Made by a program: the position numbers and the translations under genes. Shown here piece by piece: positions 1 to 8,466 of a DNA stretch of 64,000 nucleotides. Source of the DNA: Winogradskyella sp. J14-2 (GTDB lineage: Bacteria; Bacteroidota; Bacteroidia; Flavobacteriales; Flavobacteriaceae); contig NZ_CP019388.1 in NCBI RefSeq assembly GCF_001971725.1, positions 3,242,501 to 3,306,500 of the forward strand, read 5' to 3'. The notes under the pieces were generated by a model that was not told the DNA's origin, did not search any database, and saw nothing but the letters and a program-made list of their open reading frames with translations. Each line of letters starts with the position of its first letter. Within the stretch, counting starts at the first letter, position 1.

Positions 1-659
1 CGGTTTTGAGCAGCAGTTTCACCTCCCTTAAAAGGAAATGCTGAGTGTGCATGCGTTTCAAAATTATTAAAACCTAAGTCTGTAAGTGATGGGATGTTTG
101 TGCTATTTTCAATGTGATTACTTTCTGGTAGTTTAAGTGTTTCAACCTCAGGTCTTATACTGACATATTTTTCTAATTTTTTTCTGAAAACTGTAAAGAC
201 TTGTGGTGTTTTAGAAATCTCAAAATTGATATCTTCAGGATTAAACAAAAATTGATTGTAAATATGATGCCAAGTCACATTGTAAATTTTTGCTTTAACT
301 GCGTTTTCAGTGTCAATTTCTTCTTGCGTCCATTCTTTTTGAAGGTAAATTTCCTCGACATTTAGTGTATTACAAAGCCGTGGAATTATTACTTCAGGAT
401 GCTCATAATAAACTAGCAATTCTATGTTGAGTTGACTAAGTTTCTCCTTTAAGTCTTTAATGGTTTCAATTAAAAATTGTGCTCTAAATTTTTCTGTTTT
501 TCTAAAACCAAAAGCATCAATTTGAAACTGCTTAGGATCGAAACAATACACACCAAAAACAGTATTACCATTTTTAGTGGCTTCACTTAAAACAGCATTG
601 TCAATGGTTCTCAGGTCATTTCTAAACCAAATCAGATTTTTTATGTCTTTCTTCTGCAT
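1..659 (-). CDS. DASH-type cryptochrome/photolyase, N-terminal part (3' end outside window)
   Basis: A flavoprotein of the cryptochrome/DNA photolyase family that absorbs blue light through FAD. DASH members repair cyclobutane dimers mainly in single-stranded DNA. About 219 codons are visible. They begin with the photolyase alpha/beta domain: LIWFRNDLR lies near residues 9-17, then FGVYCFDP and the segment [15 protein letters not shown] typical of DASH proteins. The start ATG (659-657) lies inside the upstream DUF2256 gene, overlapping it by 19 nt, so translation is probably coupled. It is the last visible gene of a six-gene operon that also encodes a flavin reductase. The FAD-binding C-terminal domain is outside the window, so the exact subclass rests on the N-terminal half only. 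Confidence 0.88.
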   Translation of the reverse strand, partial: MQKKDIKNLIWFRNDLRTIDNAVLSEATKNGNTVFGVYCFDPKQFQIDAFGFRKTEKFRAQFLIETIKDLKEKLSQLNIELLVYYEHPEVIIPRLCNTLNVEEIYLQKEWTQEEIDTENAVKAKIYNVTWHHIYNQFLFNPEDINFEISKTPQVFTVFRKKLEKYVSIRPEVETLKLPESNHIENSTNIPSLTDLGFNNFETHAHSAFPFKGGETAAQN

Positions 660-778
660 TTTTCGCTACAATATTTTACGTTGTCCCAATTCTTTGCCCA
701 TTTTTTGCGCCAAGTAAAAGGTCGCTCACAAACTGGGCATATCTTTGTGGGCAGATGTTGTTTTTTTACACCTCTCAT
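641..778 (-). CDS. DUF2256 small zinc-ribbon protein (45 aa)
   Basis: A tiny protein beginning [20 protein letters not shown]. It has a CPVC pair near residues 14-17 and a second pair CSEKC near 37-41, so it can form a zinc ribbon, with a WRKKWAKNW stretch between. These are the marks of DUF2256, a family usually found beside cryptochrome/photolyase genes and of unknown function. The start codon overlaps the stop of the upstream SDR gene (ATGA), and the gene overlaps the cryptochrome start by 19 nt. This nesting strongly supports it as a real gene despite its size. A role in cryptochrome function is inferred from context only. Confidence 0.85.
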   Translation of the reverse strand: MRGVKKQHLPTKICPVCERPFTWRKKWAKNWDNVKYCSEKCRRKT

Positions 779-2196
779 TCGGGTTTTATTAAGGCATTAA
801 TCATGCCTTTAAACACAAAGGCATGAAATGGTAAAACCATATACCAATATAATCTTCCCCAAAGTCCCTTTGGCCTAAATACGGCACGTTGGTAGAGTTT
901 GTTTTTTACAATTTTAAATTCAAGCCAAGCTTCACCAGGTAAGCGCATTTCTGCAAATAGGAGTAGTCGCTTTTCTCCTCTGTCTGCAAAGAGCACGCGC
1001 CAAAAATCTAAAGGATCTCCAGCTTCAAGATAAGTGTCATGAGTACGTCCTCTTCTAAGACCAACACCACCAAAAAGTTTATCTACATAACCTCTAATTT
1101 TCCAGAGACTATTAAAACTGTACCAGCCATTACGTCCTCCAATACTCCAGATTTTATTTAAAGTATAATCTTCATTTTCTATGGTTCTAGAGCGTATATC
1201 TTTAAAACAGCCATACTGCGGTAATTCTATATGTTTAGATAGTTGATCTTTAAATCGTCCGCTGCTAACGGCGTCTTTCCAACTAGAGATTACACTATTT
1301 TGCTCTATTCTTTGAAATGCGAGATTAACAGCTTCTTTATACGATAATGGCTCAATATCTATATGCTTGTTAATATCGCTAGGCTTGCCGATGACTTCTA
1401 CTTTCATACTATCGACTAAGGCTTGGGCCAATTGAAATGATGTTGAAGTGACAAAATAGAGCCAATAAGATGACAGTTTTGGACTTAAAACAGGTAATGT
1501 GTATATATACCGTTTTAAACCACGCACTTCTGCAAATTGTAAAAGCATTTCCTTGTAGGTTAACACTTCAGGTCCAAAAATGTCATAGGACTTATTGTAA
1601 AGTGCTTCTTTACCTAGGGCTTGAGATAAGTAGGTGAGTACATCTCTAATACCAAGCGGTTGGGTTTTTGTATTCAACCATTTTGGTGTAATCATAACCG
1701 GTAGTTTCTCTACGATATCTCTTATAATTTCGAAGGAAGCACTACCACTACCTACAATAATTCCTGCTCTAAATGTTGTTAAGGCATAGCTGTTAGATTT
1801 TAAGGTTTCTTCAACTTGTAAGCGAGATTTTAGATGTTTAGAAAGTGAATCGTCGTTAACAATACCGCTGAGATAGATGACTTGCTTACATTCAGTAGCT
1901 TCAATAAGATTTTTAAAATTGTGAGCGCACTGACGTTCTAAATCCTCAAAATCGTCAGCATTTGTAGCCATGGAATGTATGAGGTAGTAAGCCGCATCTA
2001 TGGTTTTTGGAATTTTATTTGGTTCTGGACTTAGAAAATCCATTTTTATAAAAGAACACCTTGGATGTTCCTCAATTTCGTCTGGAATACGATTTAGATC
2101 ACGAACACAACACACCAATTCATGACCTTCCTCAAGAAGTTGAAGTGCTAATCTTTTGGCAATGTAGCCTGTTGTTCCTGTAATTAGTATTTGCAT
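775..2196 (-). CDS. SDR family NAD(P)-binding protein with C-terminal DUF2867
   Basis: A two-part protein of 473 residues. The N-terminal half is an atypical short-chain dehydrogenase/NmrA-like Rossmann fold: the nucleotide loop GTTGYIA is near residues 7-13 and a YLIHSM segment follows around residue 72. The C-terminal part (about 315-470) matches DUF2867, ending in a hydrophobic stretch with [12 protein letters not shown]. Its substrate is unknown. The start overlaps the flavin reductase stop (TAATG) and its stop overlaps the DUF2256 start. It belongs to the cryptochrome operon, where NAD(P)H-linked redox chemistry would fit alongside the flavin reductase. That link is inference. Confidence 0.85.
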   Translation of the reverse strand: MQILITGTTGYIAKRLALQLLEEGHELVCCVRDLNRIPDEIEEHPRCSFIKMDFLSPEPNKIPKTIDAAYYLIHSMATNADDFEDLERQCAHNFKNLIEATECKQVIYLSGIVNDDSLSKHLKSRLQVEETLKSNSYALTTFRAGIIVGSGSASFEIIRDIVEKLPVMITPKWLNTKTQPLGIRDVLTYLSQALGKEALYNKSYDIFGPEVLTYKEMLLQFAEVRGLKRYIYTLPVLSPKLSSYWLYFVTSTSFQLAQALVDSMKVEVIGKPSDINKHIDIEPLSYKEAVNLAFQRIEQNSVISSWKDAVSSGRFKDQLSKHIELPQYGCFKDIRSRTIENEDYTLNKIWSIGGRNGWYSFNSLWKIRGYVDKLFGGVGLRRGRTHDTYLEAGDPLDFWRVLFADRGEKRLLLFAEMRLPGEAWLEFKIVKNKLYQRAVFRPKGLWGRLYWYMVLPFHAFVFKGMINALIKPE

Positions 2197-2834
2197 TAGT
2201 CATTGGGTATTGCAAATTCTGGTTTAGGTCTTTGGTAATCTAATCGTTTTTTTAAATCTGGTATAGCATATCCGTCTAGACCATTTATGGTTGCTACTTT
2301 ACCTTTTGATAGATTGATGAAACCATCTTTTTCTAATAGACTGTCTGGCACATGTAGCTTTTCAATTTTACCTATTAATAAAATGGTATTATTGGCTTGT
2401 ATAGAGTATTCTTCTACATAGCTCATTGCTATTTGTATAGGACAACCTTTAACAAAAGGTGCAAAGAAATTGTCTTTATATTCTTCTTCTAATTTAGTGG
2501 TGTCAAATTCTGAAATTTGAGCATCGTATTTTGCTGAAGTATGATGTGCGTCTTCTAAAATGTCTTCATAAATATGATTAATGGTGAATTTTCCTGTAGA
2601 TTTTATGTTCTCGTAAGTATTGCGAATAACAGTTGTAGGTCTAAGAAAAAAACCTAACAAAGCAGGGTTTGAGCCCAAATGCGTAATAGAACTAAAAACC
2701 GCAACATTAGTAACGTCTAAATTGTCTTTAGTACCAATTAAATTCGCAGATTTGTAACCACTACAACTATTAATAAGGTTGATGCGGTACAAATGATGCA
2801 TGTTGTCTATGTCTTGGGTACTAAAGGTCGCCAT
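2196..2834 (-). CDS. flavin reductase-like, FMN-binding split barrel protein
   Basis: A 212-residue cytoplasmic protein resembling the flavin reductase-like domain family (split beta-barrel binding FMN). The N-terminal part contains NLIGTKDNLDVTNVAVFSSI and LGFFLRPTTVIRNTYENIK, which match the flavin-binding region of the family. Members reduce flavins with NAD(P)H or bind FMN for another oxidoreductase. It lies one base after the ABC1 kinase stop and overlaps the SDR start. In this operon it could keep the FAD of the cryptochrome reduced, but nothing in the sequence shows that directly. Confidence 0.85.
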   Translation of the reverse strand: MATFSTQDIDNMHHLYRINLINSCSGYKSANLIGTKDNLDVTNVAVFSSITHLGSNPALLGFFLRPTTVIRNTYENIKSTGKFTINHIYEDILEDAHHTSAKYDAQISEFDTTKLEEEYKDNFFAPFVKGCPIQIAMSYVEEYSIQANNTILLIGKIEKLHVPDSLLEKDGFINLSKGKVATINGLDGYAIPDLKKRLDYQRPKPEFAIPND

Positions 2835-2835
2835 A

Positions 2836-4146
2836 TTACAGATTTATAAAATTGTTAATTTTAATGTTTTTAGCCTTAAGGTCGAACATTAAATTATACA
2901 ACCCAAAAAATGTGCGATTGATATAAATGAAATGTTTAGACCCACGATTGCCATTCATGTTTCTTAACTCTGTACTTTTAGAATATTTCTGCCCCATTTC
3001 TGTAATTCTTCCGAAGAAATTGGCATCTGAAAAATCGAACTCCTCCGAATGAAAAGGCTGCGTGAATAAGCTTAACAGCTCATGAAACATATCCGTAAAG
3101 AAGATAATTTCTTCCTCAGAATCATCAGGTCTAAGAATTTCTAATTCGTAGAGTTTTTCTTTAAATTTTGTTGGGTTATTGATGGTATCTTTTTCTGCAA
3201 GTTCAAAGTAAGGCTTGTAAAATTCCTCAGGTATAGTTTTCATACAGCCAAAATCTAAGGCAATGAGTTTTCCGTCTTTAGAAATTAAAAAATTACCAGG
3301 ATGCGGATCGGCATGTACTTTTTTAAGATTGTGAATTTGAAACATGTAGAAATCCCATAGAGCTTGGCCTAATTGAGATGCTAAGTTTTGGTTTGTATTA
3401 TGACTGGCGAATTCAGAAAGATGCTCACCTTCCATATAATCCATAGTTATAATGCGCTCAGAAGATAAATCTTCGTAATATTCTGGGAACTTTAAATTCG
3501 GCACATGTTTACAAGCGTCTACAACAGCTTTACTCTGGGCAATTTCTAATTTGTAATTGGTCTCTTCTGTGAGTTTATCTTCAACTTCTTTGAAATACTT
3601 ATCCGAGTCTTTTCCTTTTATGTTAAACATCTTAATAGCTACTGGTTTTACCAATGCTAAATCTGATGCGATACTTTCTGCAACTCCAGGATATTGGATT
3701 TTCACAGCAAATTTTTTCCCATTCTTTTCTGCAATATGGACTTGACCAATACTGGCAGCGTTTACTGAAGTTGCATTGAAAGTATCAAATAATTCGTCGG
3801 GATGTTTCCCAAAATATTTTTTAAATGTTCTTATGACCAATGGTGGTGATAAAGGTGGTACCGAAAACTGTGATAACGAAAATTTTTCGACATATGCTTG
3901 TGGCAAAATGCTTTTTTCCATACTTAGCATTTGCGCTACTTTTAGTGCACTGCCTTTAAGTTTTTTTAAGCTATCGTAGATATCTTCGGCATTACTTTGA
4001 TTGAGACGTTCTTTGGCTTCTTCTTTAGAATTTACCATTTTGTCTCCATAGTATTTTAGGTAATTAACACCAACTTTGGCACCTGTGGTCACCAGTTTAG
4101 ATGCGCGAGATATTTTTGATATTGGTATGCTATCTATGGTCTTCAT
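2836..4146 (-). CDS. ABC1/ADCK (UbiB-like) atypical kinase
   Basis: A 436-residue member of the ABC1/ADCK/UbiB family of protein-kinase-like ATPases. Visible landmarks are the Ala-rich loop AASIGQVH near residues 130-137, the lysine in FAVKIQYPG near 149, HADPHPGN near 278-285 (catalytic-loop Asp280 and Asn285) and LDFG near 297-300. The family hallmark KxGQ in the N-terminal extension reads KVAQ (69-72), so the Gly is Ala. The resemblance is closer to ADCK3/COQ8 than to E. coli UbiB, and there are no C-terminal membrane helices. The gene abuts the TetR-like gene upstream. Known relatives support quinone or isoprenoid lipid metabolism; the role here is open. Confidence 0.88.
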   Translation of the reverse strand: MKTIDSIPISKISRASKLVTTGAKVGVNYLKYYGDKMVNSKEEAKERLNQSNAEDIYDSLKKLKGSALKVAQMLSMEKSILPQAYVEKFSLSQFSVPPLSPPLVIRTFKKYFGKHPDELFDTFNATSVNAASIGQVHIAEKNGKKFAVKIQYPGVAESIASDLALVKPVAIKMFNIKGKDSDKYFKEVEDKLTEETNYKLEIAQSKAVVDACKHVPNLKFPEYYEDLSSERIITMDYMEGEHLSEFASHNTNQNLASQLGQALWDFYMFQIHNLKKVHADPHPGNFLISKDGKLIALDFGCMKTIPEEFYKPYFELAEKDTINNPTKFKEKLYELEILRPDDSEEEIIFFTDMFHELLSLFTQPFHSEEFDFSDANFFGRITEMGQKYSKSTELRNMNGNRGSKHFIYINRTFFGLYNLMFDLKAKNIKINNFINL

Positions 4147-4803
4147 TTAATTACTATGTATTTTTTCTTTGTAAATAAACTTACCAAAGTCAATTAAACT
4201 TTTTAGCGGAGTAGTGTCAATGAGGTCAAAGCTTGCTCTAACCGATTTTTCAATAAATACATCTGTTTTTTCAAACGAAGTAGAAGTGTCATCTAACCAA
4301 AACTTCATGGTGAGTAGCAATTGTAACCATGCAGATTCTTTTAAACTACGTTGCTGAAGTTTTGTCAATTGCTCTTGCTTTAAATCAATCGTCTTTATAT
4401 CAAGCAATTCAATATAGTGCATAAATTGTTGCTTTAATGGTGCTAAAGTACGTAGTGTTTTGAGAGAATTTTTTTTATCACCAAGAGCATAGGCTACATA
4501 GCTTCTGTTTGCTGTTAGGATTTCAAAAAAAGTGAAATAAAAACTTAAAAGCTTATTGCGTTCGTCAAAGGAAGCATAATCGTCACTTTTCTCTAAAACC
4601 GTAATCGCATTATCAAAAAACAATTTGAAGATAGACTGTTCTAAAACCTCAAATGAAGAAAAGAATTGATAGAATTGTTGTTCTTCAAAATTATTATCTT
4701 TTGCAAACACATATACCGATTTAGGCTGTTGGTTGTGCGTAAGAACATAATCCATGTAAAAAGAAATGAGGTCTGCTTGCTTTATATTTTTTTTCTTTGC
4801 CAT
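4147..4803 (-). CDS. TetR-like transcriptional regulator, first gene of cryptochrome operon
   Basis: A 218-residue protein whose first 65 residues have the spacing of a TetR helix-turn-helix (IKQADLISFYMDYV ... VYVFAKDNNFEEQQFYQFF ... LEQSIFKLFFDNA), followed by an all-helical ligand-binding-like domain. It is the first gene of the operon that ends in the cryptochrome. A palindromic operator candidate lies 31-64 bp upstream (4834-4867), and a TATCTTTA -7-like box lies at 4829-4822. It may control its own operon and, through identical operators, proteorhodopsin and blh. A regulator encoded outside the window is equally possible. The effector is unknown. Confidence 0.78.
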   Translation of the reverse strand: MAKKKNIKQADLISFYMDYVLTHNQQPKSVYVFAKDNNFEEQQFYQFFSSFEVLEQSIFKLFFDNAITVLEKSDDYASFDERNKLLSFYFTFFEILTANRSYVAYALGDKKNSLKTLRTLAPLKQQFMHYIELLDIKTIDLKQEQLTKLQQRSLKESAWLQLLLTMKFWLDDTSTSFEKTDVFIEKSVRASFDLIDTTPLKSLIDFGKFIYKEKIHSN

Positions 4804-4833
4804 TGTAGTTAATTTACAATGTAAAGATACAAA

Positions 4834-4867
4834 ATGTTTAATGATTTAAATTAAAAGTTAAACAAAA
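4834..4867. promoter_or_regulatory. putative shared light-regulon operator, copy A
   Basis: The sequence ATGTTTAA, 16 AT-rich bases, then TTAAACAAAA. The inner 7-bp arms TGTTTAA/TTAAACA form a perfect inverted repeat with half-sites 23 bp apart, about two helical turns. It lies 31 bp upstream of the TetR-like start, at and just downstream of the expected -33 region. The same two blocks with the same spacing recur twice between proteorhodopsin and blh. The binding protein is unknown. Confidence 0.72.
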
Positions 4868-4902
4868 TTTAACACCAAGTTTTAAGCAAGCAGCACCTAA
4901 AA

Positions 4903-5946
4903 CTAAACGTTTTGTGTTCTGTAGTATTTTTTCCTTAACCAAAACGCGACTCTAACTAATAGAATTAGTGCAGGTACTTCTACTAAAGGCCCAATAACTC
5001 CAGTAAAGGCTTGGCCTGAGTTGAGGCCAAATACAGCAATGGCAACAGCTATGGCTAGTTCAAAATTATTACCAGCAGCAGTAAATGCAATGGCAGTATT
5101 TTTATCGTATGGTGCACCCATAGCTTTACTAGTAAAAAAGCCAATAAGAAACATTAACGTAAAGTATACTATTAAAGGTATTGCAATGATTAAAACATCA
5201 CCAGGAATCTCAACAATCAGTTCTCCTTTTAATGAAAACATTACAATAATTGTAAATAACAATGCAATGAGTGTTAATGGTGAAATTGTTGGAATAAACT
5301 TTTGGGTATACCATGTTTCGCCTTTTAGTTTTACTAAAACAACACGCGATAGTATGCCAAGTACAAAAGGAATACCTAAATAAATAGCAACGCTCTCTGC
5401 AATGGTTGCAATAGATATATCTACAATGGCTCCTTTAAACCCAAAATATGGTGGAAGCACTGTGATAAATACATACGCATAAAAACTGTAAGCAAACACC
5501 TGAAAAATACTATTTAGAGCTACTAAGCCAGCACCATACTCACTGCTACCTTCTGCTAAATCGTTCCATACTAATACCATAGCTATACATCTCGCGAGAC
5601 CAATAAGAATGAGACCTACCATATATTCTGGATAATCTTGTAAGAAGATTATTGCCAAAAAGAACATTAAAACAGGGCCTATAACCCAGTTTAAGATTAA
5701 GGAAATGGACAATATTTTTACATCTTTAAAAACCTTAGGCAACAAACTATAATTAACTTTTGCCAATGGTGGGTACATCATTAAAATAAGTCCGACAGCA
5801 ATAGGAATGTTTGTAGAGCCACTACTGTAAGTGTTAATAACCTCAGGAAATTTTGGAAATATATAACCTATACCAACACCCAAAATCATAGCTAAGAATA
5901 TCCATAAGGTAAGGTAGCTATCTAAAAAACTTAATTTCTTTTTCAT
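4903..5946 (-). CDS. acr3: Acr3-type arsenite efflux transporter
   Basis: A 347-residue inner-membrane protein with about ten predicted helices, of the Acr3 (BASS-related) family, which exports arsenite using the proton motive force. The conserved cysteine occurs in GLARCIAMV near residue 120, and the late segment [14 protein letters not shown] carries the conserved glutamate. This is the last gene of an arsR-DUF6428-arsC-acr3 operon, six bases after the arsC-like stop. The length and both signature segments are intact. It is distinct from ArsB, which has no such cysteine motif. Confidence 0.93.
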   Translation of the reverse strand: MKKKLSFLDSYLTLWIFLAMILGVGIGYIFPKFPEVINTYSSGSTNIPIAVGLILMMYPPLAKVNYSLLPKVFKDVKILSISLILNWVIGPVLMFFLAIIFLQDYPEYMVGLILIGLARCIAMVLVWNDLAEGSSEYGAGLVALNSIFQVFAYSFYAYVFITVLPPYFGFKGAIVDISIATIAESVAIYLGIPFVLGILSRVVLVKLKGETWYTQKFIPTISPLTLIALLFTIIVMFSLKGELIVEIPGDVLIIAIPLIVYFTLMFLIGFFTSKAMGAPYDKNTAIAFTAAGNNFELAIAVAIAVFGLNSGQAFTGVIGPLVEVPALILLVRVAFWLRKKYYRTQNV

Positions 5947-5952
5947 GATTTA

Positions 5953-6567
5953 TTATTTCTTAATTTGAGAAAAAACATACTTCATTTCAGTTGCAATTTG
6001 AGTACTACGCTCTTCATATTTCTCTGCTTGTTGTGGAGTTCCATCAGCTACTTTTGGATCTTCGTAAGTAATAGGAATACGCTTTTCTGCACCAGCTATA
6101 AAAGGACAACCTTGATCTGCAGAAGAGCAGGTCATTATGGCTGCAAAACCACTTTGAGGATTAAATTGCGACGCAATGGTTTTTGAAAACCCAATGATAG
6201 GATGCGTGTTTTCAGCATATTTTAAACTGTAAACGGGATTATTTCCTTCAGAAAGTTTATCCACTTTAAAACCTGAGTTAGCTAGTGTCTCTGCAGCTAC
6301 CCGAAATAATGATGTAGCTTCTGTACCTGCAGAATAGCAAAACAGATTATTAATGCCATAGTACTTACCCAAGACTTGTGCCCAAGCTTGAGATAAATGA
6401 CTTCTTCTAGAATTGTGCGTACAAATAAAATTGAGGTTTACAGTGGTTTTGGCATCAACTTTAGATTGAATAAAATCTATTAAAGGTTGAAGTGTTTTTT
6501 TTCGTTCTTCAGGGATTGAAGCTGTATCAAAACTTTTAATATTCTCTTTTAATGTTGAATACATCAT
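5953..6567 (-). CDS. arsC: ArsC-like low-molecular-weight phosphatase / arsenate reductase
   Basis: A 204-residue protein of the LMW tyrosine phosphatase fold, the thioredoxin-type arsenate reductase class common in Bacteroidota arsenic operons. The P-loop CTHNSRR gives CX5R with Cys49 and Arg55. A late EDPKVADG supplies the Asp expected as general acid. Further cysteines lie in MTCSSADQGCPF, the region that forms the redox relay in ArsC proteins. It has an N-terminal extension of about 40 residues before the P-loop. It lies 16 bp after the DUF6428 gene and just before acr3. It probably reduces arsenate to arsenite for export. Confidence 0.87.
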   Translation of the reverse strand: MMYSTLKENIKSFDTASIPEERKKTLQPLIDFIQSKVDAKTTVNLNFICTHNSRRSHLSQAWAQVLGKYYGINNLFCYSAGTEATSLFRVAAETLANSGFKVDKLSEGNNPVYSLKYAENTHPIIGFSKTIASQFNPQSGFAAIMTCSSADQGCPFIAGAEKRIPITYEDPKVADGTPQQAEKYEERSTQIATEMKYVFSQIKK

Positions 6568-6583
6568 GATTCAGATTTTGAAT

Positions 6584-7057
6584 TTAACAACAGTTACCAT
6601 CAGGTGAACAACATATTTCATCATCAGTTAAACTGGAAAGTTGACGTTTTGGTTTAGCTTCAGGAATACCACATTTGTCCTTTGCAAGACAATCAGTTTG
6701 CTTTGTGGTTAGTAAAAAAATATTACCATCGAATTCTAATCCAAATTTACCAATTGTTTCTCCTTGGTATTCAACTTCAATAGGTAGGTTTTTATTGATG
6801 TTTAATTTTTCTACAGAAAGGTTAATGATATTCAATAATTTTTCAGGATGTAGCCTATGGTCGTAGTCATCGGCATTCCATAATTGAAAATTAATAACTT
6901 CTTCGTTTCTAATCGTTCCACCACAATCGATAAATAGTTTGTTTATTTTTCCTACTTCCGTAACATGAAAATGCGAAGGAACTAAATCACCATTAGGCAA
7001 TTGAAAAGCAATCTTATCTAGATTACTTAAAGTAGATGTAATCTCTTTTAATGTCAT
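6584..7057 (-). CDS. DUF6428 family protein of the arsenic operon
   Basis: A 157-residue soluble protein matching DUF6428, a family of unknown function that recurs in Bacteroidota ars operons. The body (about 1-125) is a mixed alpha/beta sequence with FHVTEVGKINKLFIDCGGTIR. The C-terminus is cysteine-rich: two cysteines in DCLAKDKCG, then ICC and the terminal CCSPDGNCC region. Such a tail could bind arsenite or another soft metal, but that is inference. It lies between arsR and arsC with short gaps, so it is cotranscribed. Confidence 0.82.
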   Translation of the reverse strand: MTLKEITSTLSNLDKIAFQLPNGDLVPSHFHVTEVGKINKLFIDCGGTIRNEEVINFQLWNADDYDHRLHPEKLLNIINLSVEKLNINKNLPIEVEYQGETIGKFGLEFDGNIFLLTTKQTDCLAKDKCGIPEAKPKRQLSSLTDDEICCSPDGNCC

Positions 7058-7069
7058 AATATTTAAATT

Positions 7070-7402
7070 TTAGCAGCAGTCGTTGCTGTTGTTATTGTTT
7101 TGTTCTATAAAATTTGAAATTATAGATGTCATGTTATTCCAGTTTTGTTCATCTAGGCAATAACAGACGCTAGTACCTTCAATGTTACCTTTAATAAGAC
7201 CAATGTTTTTTAATTCTCTAAGATGCTGAGAAATGGTGGCCTGCGCTAGGCCAATTTCATCAACCAAATCACCACAAATACAGGTGTTTGTTTTAAAGAT
7301 TTGCTGTAAAATAGCTACTCTTGCAGGATGTGCAAAGGCCTTAGCGAGTGTTGCAATTTGGTTTTGAGTATCTGTAAATATTTCAGATTTTGTTAAGCCC
7401 AT
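7070..7402 (-). CDS. arsR: ArsR/SmtB family metalloregulator
   Basis: A 110-residue winged-helix repressor. It has AHPARVAILQQIF at 24-36 and the recognition helix region DEIGLAQATISQHLRELKNIGLIKG (48-72). Cys41 and Cys43 in TCICGDLV occupy the place of the As(III)-binding cysteines of ArsR proteins. An extra CC ends the protein. It is the first gene of the ars operon and is expected to repress it until arsenite binds. A palindrome about 16-35 bp upstream (7418-7437) is the likely operator. Confidence 0.92.
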   Translation of the reverse strand: MGLTKSEIFTDTQNQIATLAKAFAHPARVAILQQIFKTNTCICGDLVDEIGLAQATISQHLRELKNIGLIKGNIEGTSVCYCLDEQNWNNMTSIISNFIEQNNNNSNDCC

Positions 7403-7417
7403 AATTTATTTAATTAT

Positions 7418-7437
7418 TATATTGCAATATTACGATA
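7418..7437. promoter_or_regulatory. probable ArsR operator
   Basis: A 20-nt near-palindrome contains the perfect 12-mer ATATTGCAATAT (7419-7430), followed by TTACGATA. It sits directly upstream of arsR in the arsR/DUF2911 divergent region. Position and symmetry fit autorepression by ArsR. The assignment rests on location, not on a matched published site. Confidence 0.55.
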
Positions 7438-7553
7438 AAAGGATAAGTGAAACGTAAATTCAACGTTAATTTTACAGTTTTAGGTATTCATTAACATTAC
7501 CAAGTAGTCTTTAGTTGTAATTTTAACATAATTTTAAAACAACACTTATCAAC

Positions 7554-8402
7554 ATGAAAAAACTAGTACTATTTGTATTTGCATTGGCTCTAATGTTTAC
7601 AGCAAATGCACAATTAGAAACACCGCAGCCTAGCCCTCTTACAACAATTGAGCAAAAGGTTGGGTTAACAGACGTAACCCTAGAGTACTCTCGCCCGAGT
7701 ATGAAAGGAAGAAAAATATTTGGCGATTTAGTGCCTTACGGTAAATTGTGGCGTGCAGGTGCCAACAAGAACACGATAATAACATTTAGCGATAATGTTT
7801 CTATAGATGGTAATGAACTCAAAGCCGGTTCTTATGCTATATTTATTTCTCCTAATAAAGAATCTTGGGATGTTGTGTTCTACACAGACACAAATAATTG
7901 GGGAACGCCAGCTAAATGGGATGACTCTAAAGTTGCAGCTAAGGTTTCTGCAAAGGTTTATAAAATGCCAATGGATGTAGAAACATGGACCATTGGTTTG
8001 GATGATTTAACAAACGATTCGGCTAATATTGGTTTTATTTGGGAAAAAACGTATGCAGCCGTTACATTTAAAGTTCCAACTGAAGAAAAAGTGGCAACTT
8101 CCATTAAAAATGTAATGTCTGGTCCTACTGAGAATGACTATTATTCTGCAGCGTCATATTACTTATCTGAGAATAAAGACCTAGACTTAGCAATGAAATG
8201 GATTGATAAAGCTGTTGAAATGACTAAAGATGAGCCGCGTTTTTGGTACTTAAGAAAGCAGTCTTTAATCCACGCTGCAAATGGTGACAAAAAAGGCGCT
8301 ATAGCTGCTGCGAAAAAATCCTTAGAAGGTGCTAAGAAAGCAAAAAATGCCGATTACATTAAAATGAATGAAGATTCTCTAAAAGAATGGGGAGCGATGT
8401 AA
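7554..8402 (+). CDS. DUF2911 domain protein, secreted
   Basis: A 282-residue protein with a signal peptide (MKKLVLFVFALALMFTANA, cleavage near residue 19). Residues about 25-170 form the DUF2911 domain (YSRPSMKGRKIFGDLVPYGKLWRAGANK is typical), a beta-sandwich family of unknown function abundant in Bacteroidota. The rest is helical with TPR-like repeats (KDLDLAMKWIDKAVEM, NGDKKGAIAAAKKSLEGA). It is monocistronic, divergent from the ars operon, and followed directly by a strong hairpin terminator. The location is probably periplasmic. Confidence 0.88.
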   Translation: MKKLVLFVFALALMFTANAQLETPQPSPLTTIEQKVGLTDVTLEYSRPSMKGRKIFGDLVPYGKLWRAGANKNTIITFSDNVSIDGNELKAGSYAIFISPNKESWDVVFYTDTNNWGTPAKWDDSKVAAKVSAKVYKMPMDVETWTIGLDDLTNDSANIGFIWEKTYAAVTFKVPTEEKVATSIKNVMSGPTENDYYSAASYYLSENKDLDLAMKWIDKAVEMTKDEPRFWYLRKQSLIHAANGDKKGAIAAAKKSLEGAKKAKNADYIKMNEDSLKEWGAM

Positions 8403-8428
8403 TTAAAGTTACAGACTTATAAATAAAA

Positions 8429-8460
8429 AAAGCGCACTTATTAAGAATGCGCTTTTTTTT
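8429..8460 (+). terminator. terminator after DUF2911 gene
   Basis: The stem AAGCGCA/TGCGCTT with an 11-nt loop is followed by eight T on the plus strand, 26 bp after the stop codon. The A-run before the stem would let it also act on the convergent symporter transcript. Confidence 0.85.
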
Positions 8461-8466
8461 ATATTC

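Noticed and set aside
6798-6828. Another ATGTTTAA followed after 16 bases by TTAATGA, resembling the light-regulon operator
   Set aside because: It lies inside the DUF6428 coding region and the second block matches only partly (TTAATGA for TTAAACA, no AAAA tail), so it looks like chance in AT-rich DNA.
4903-7402. Arsenic operon as part of a mobile island
   Set aside because: No integrase, transposase, att-like repeats or composition break were seen at its borders.
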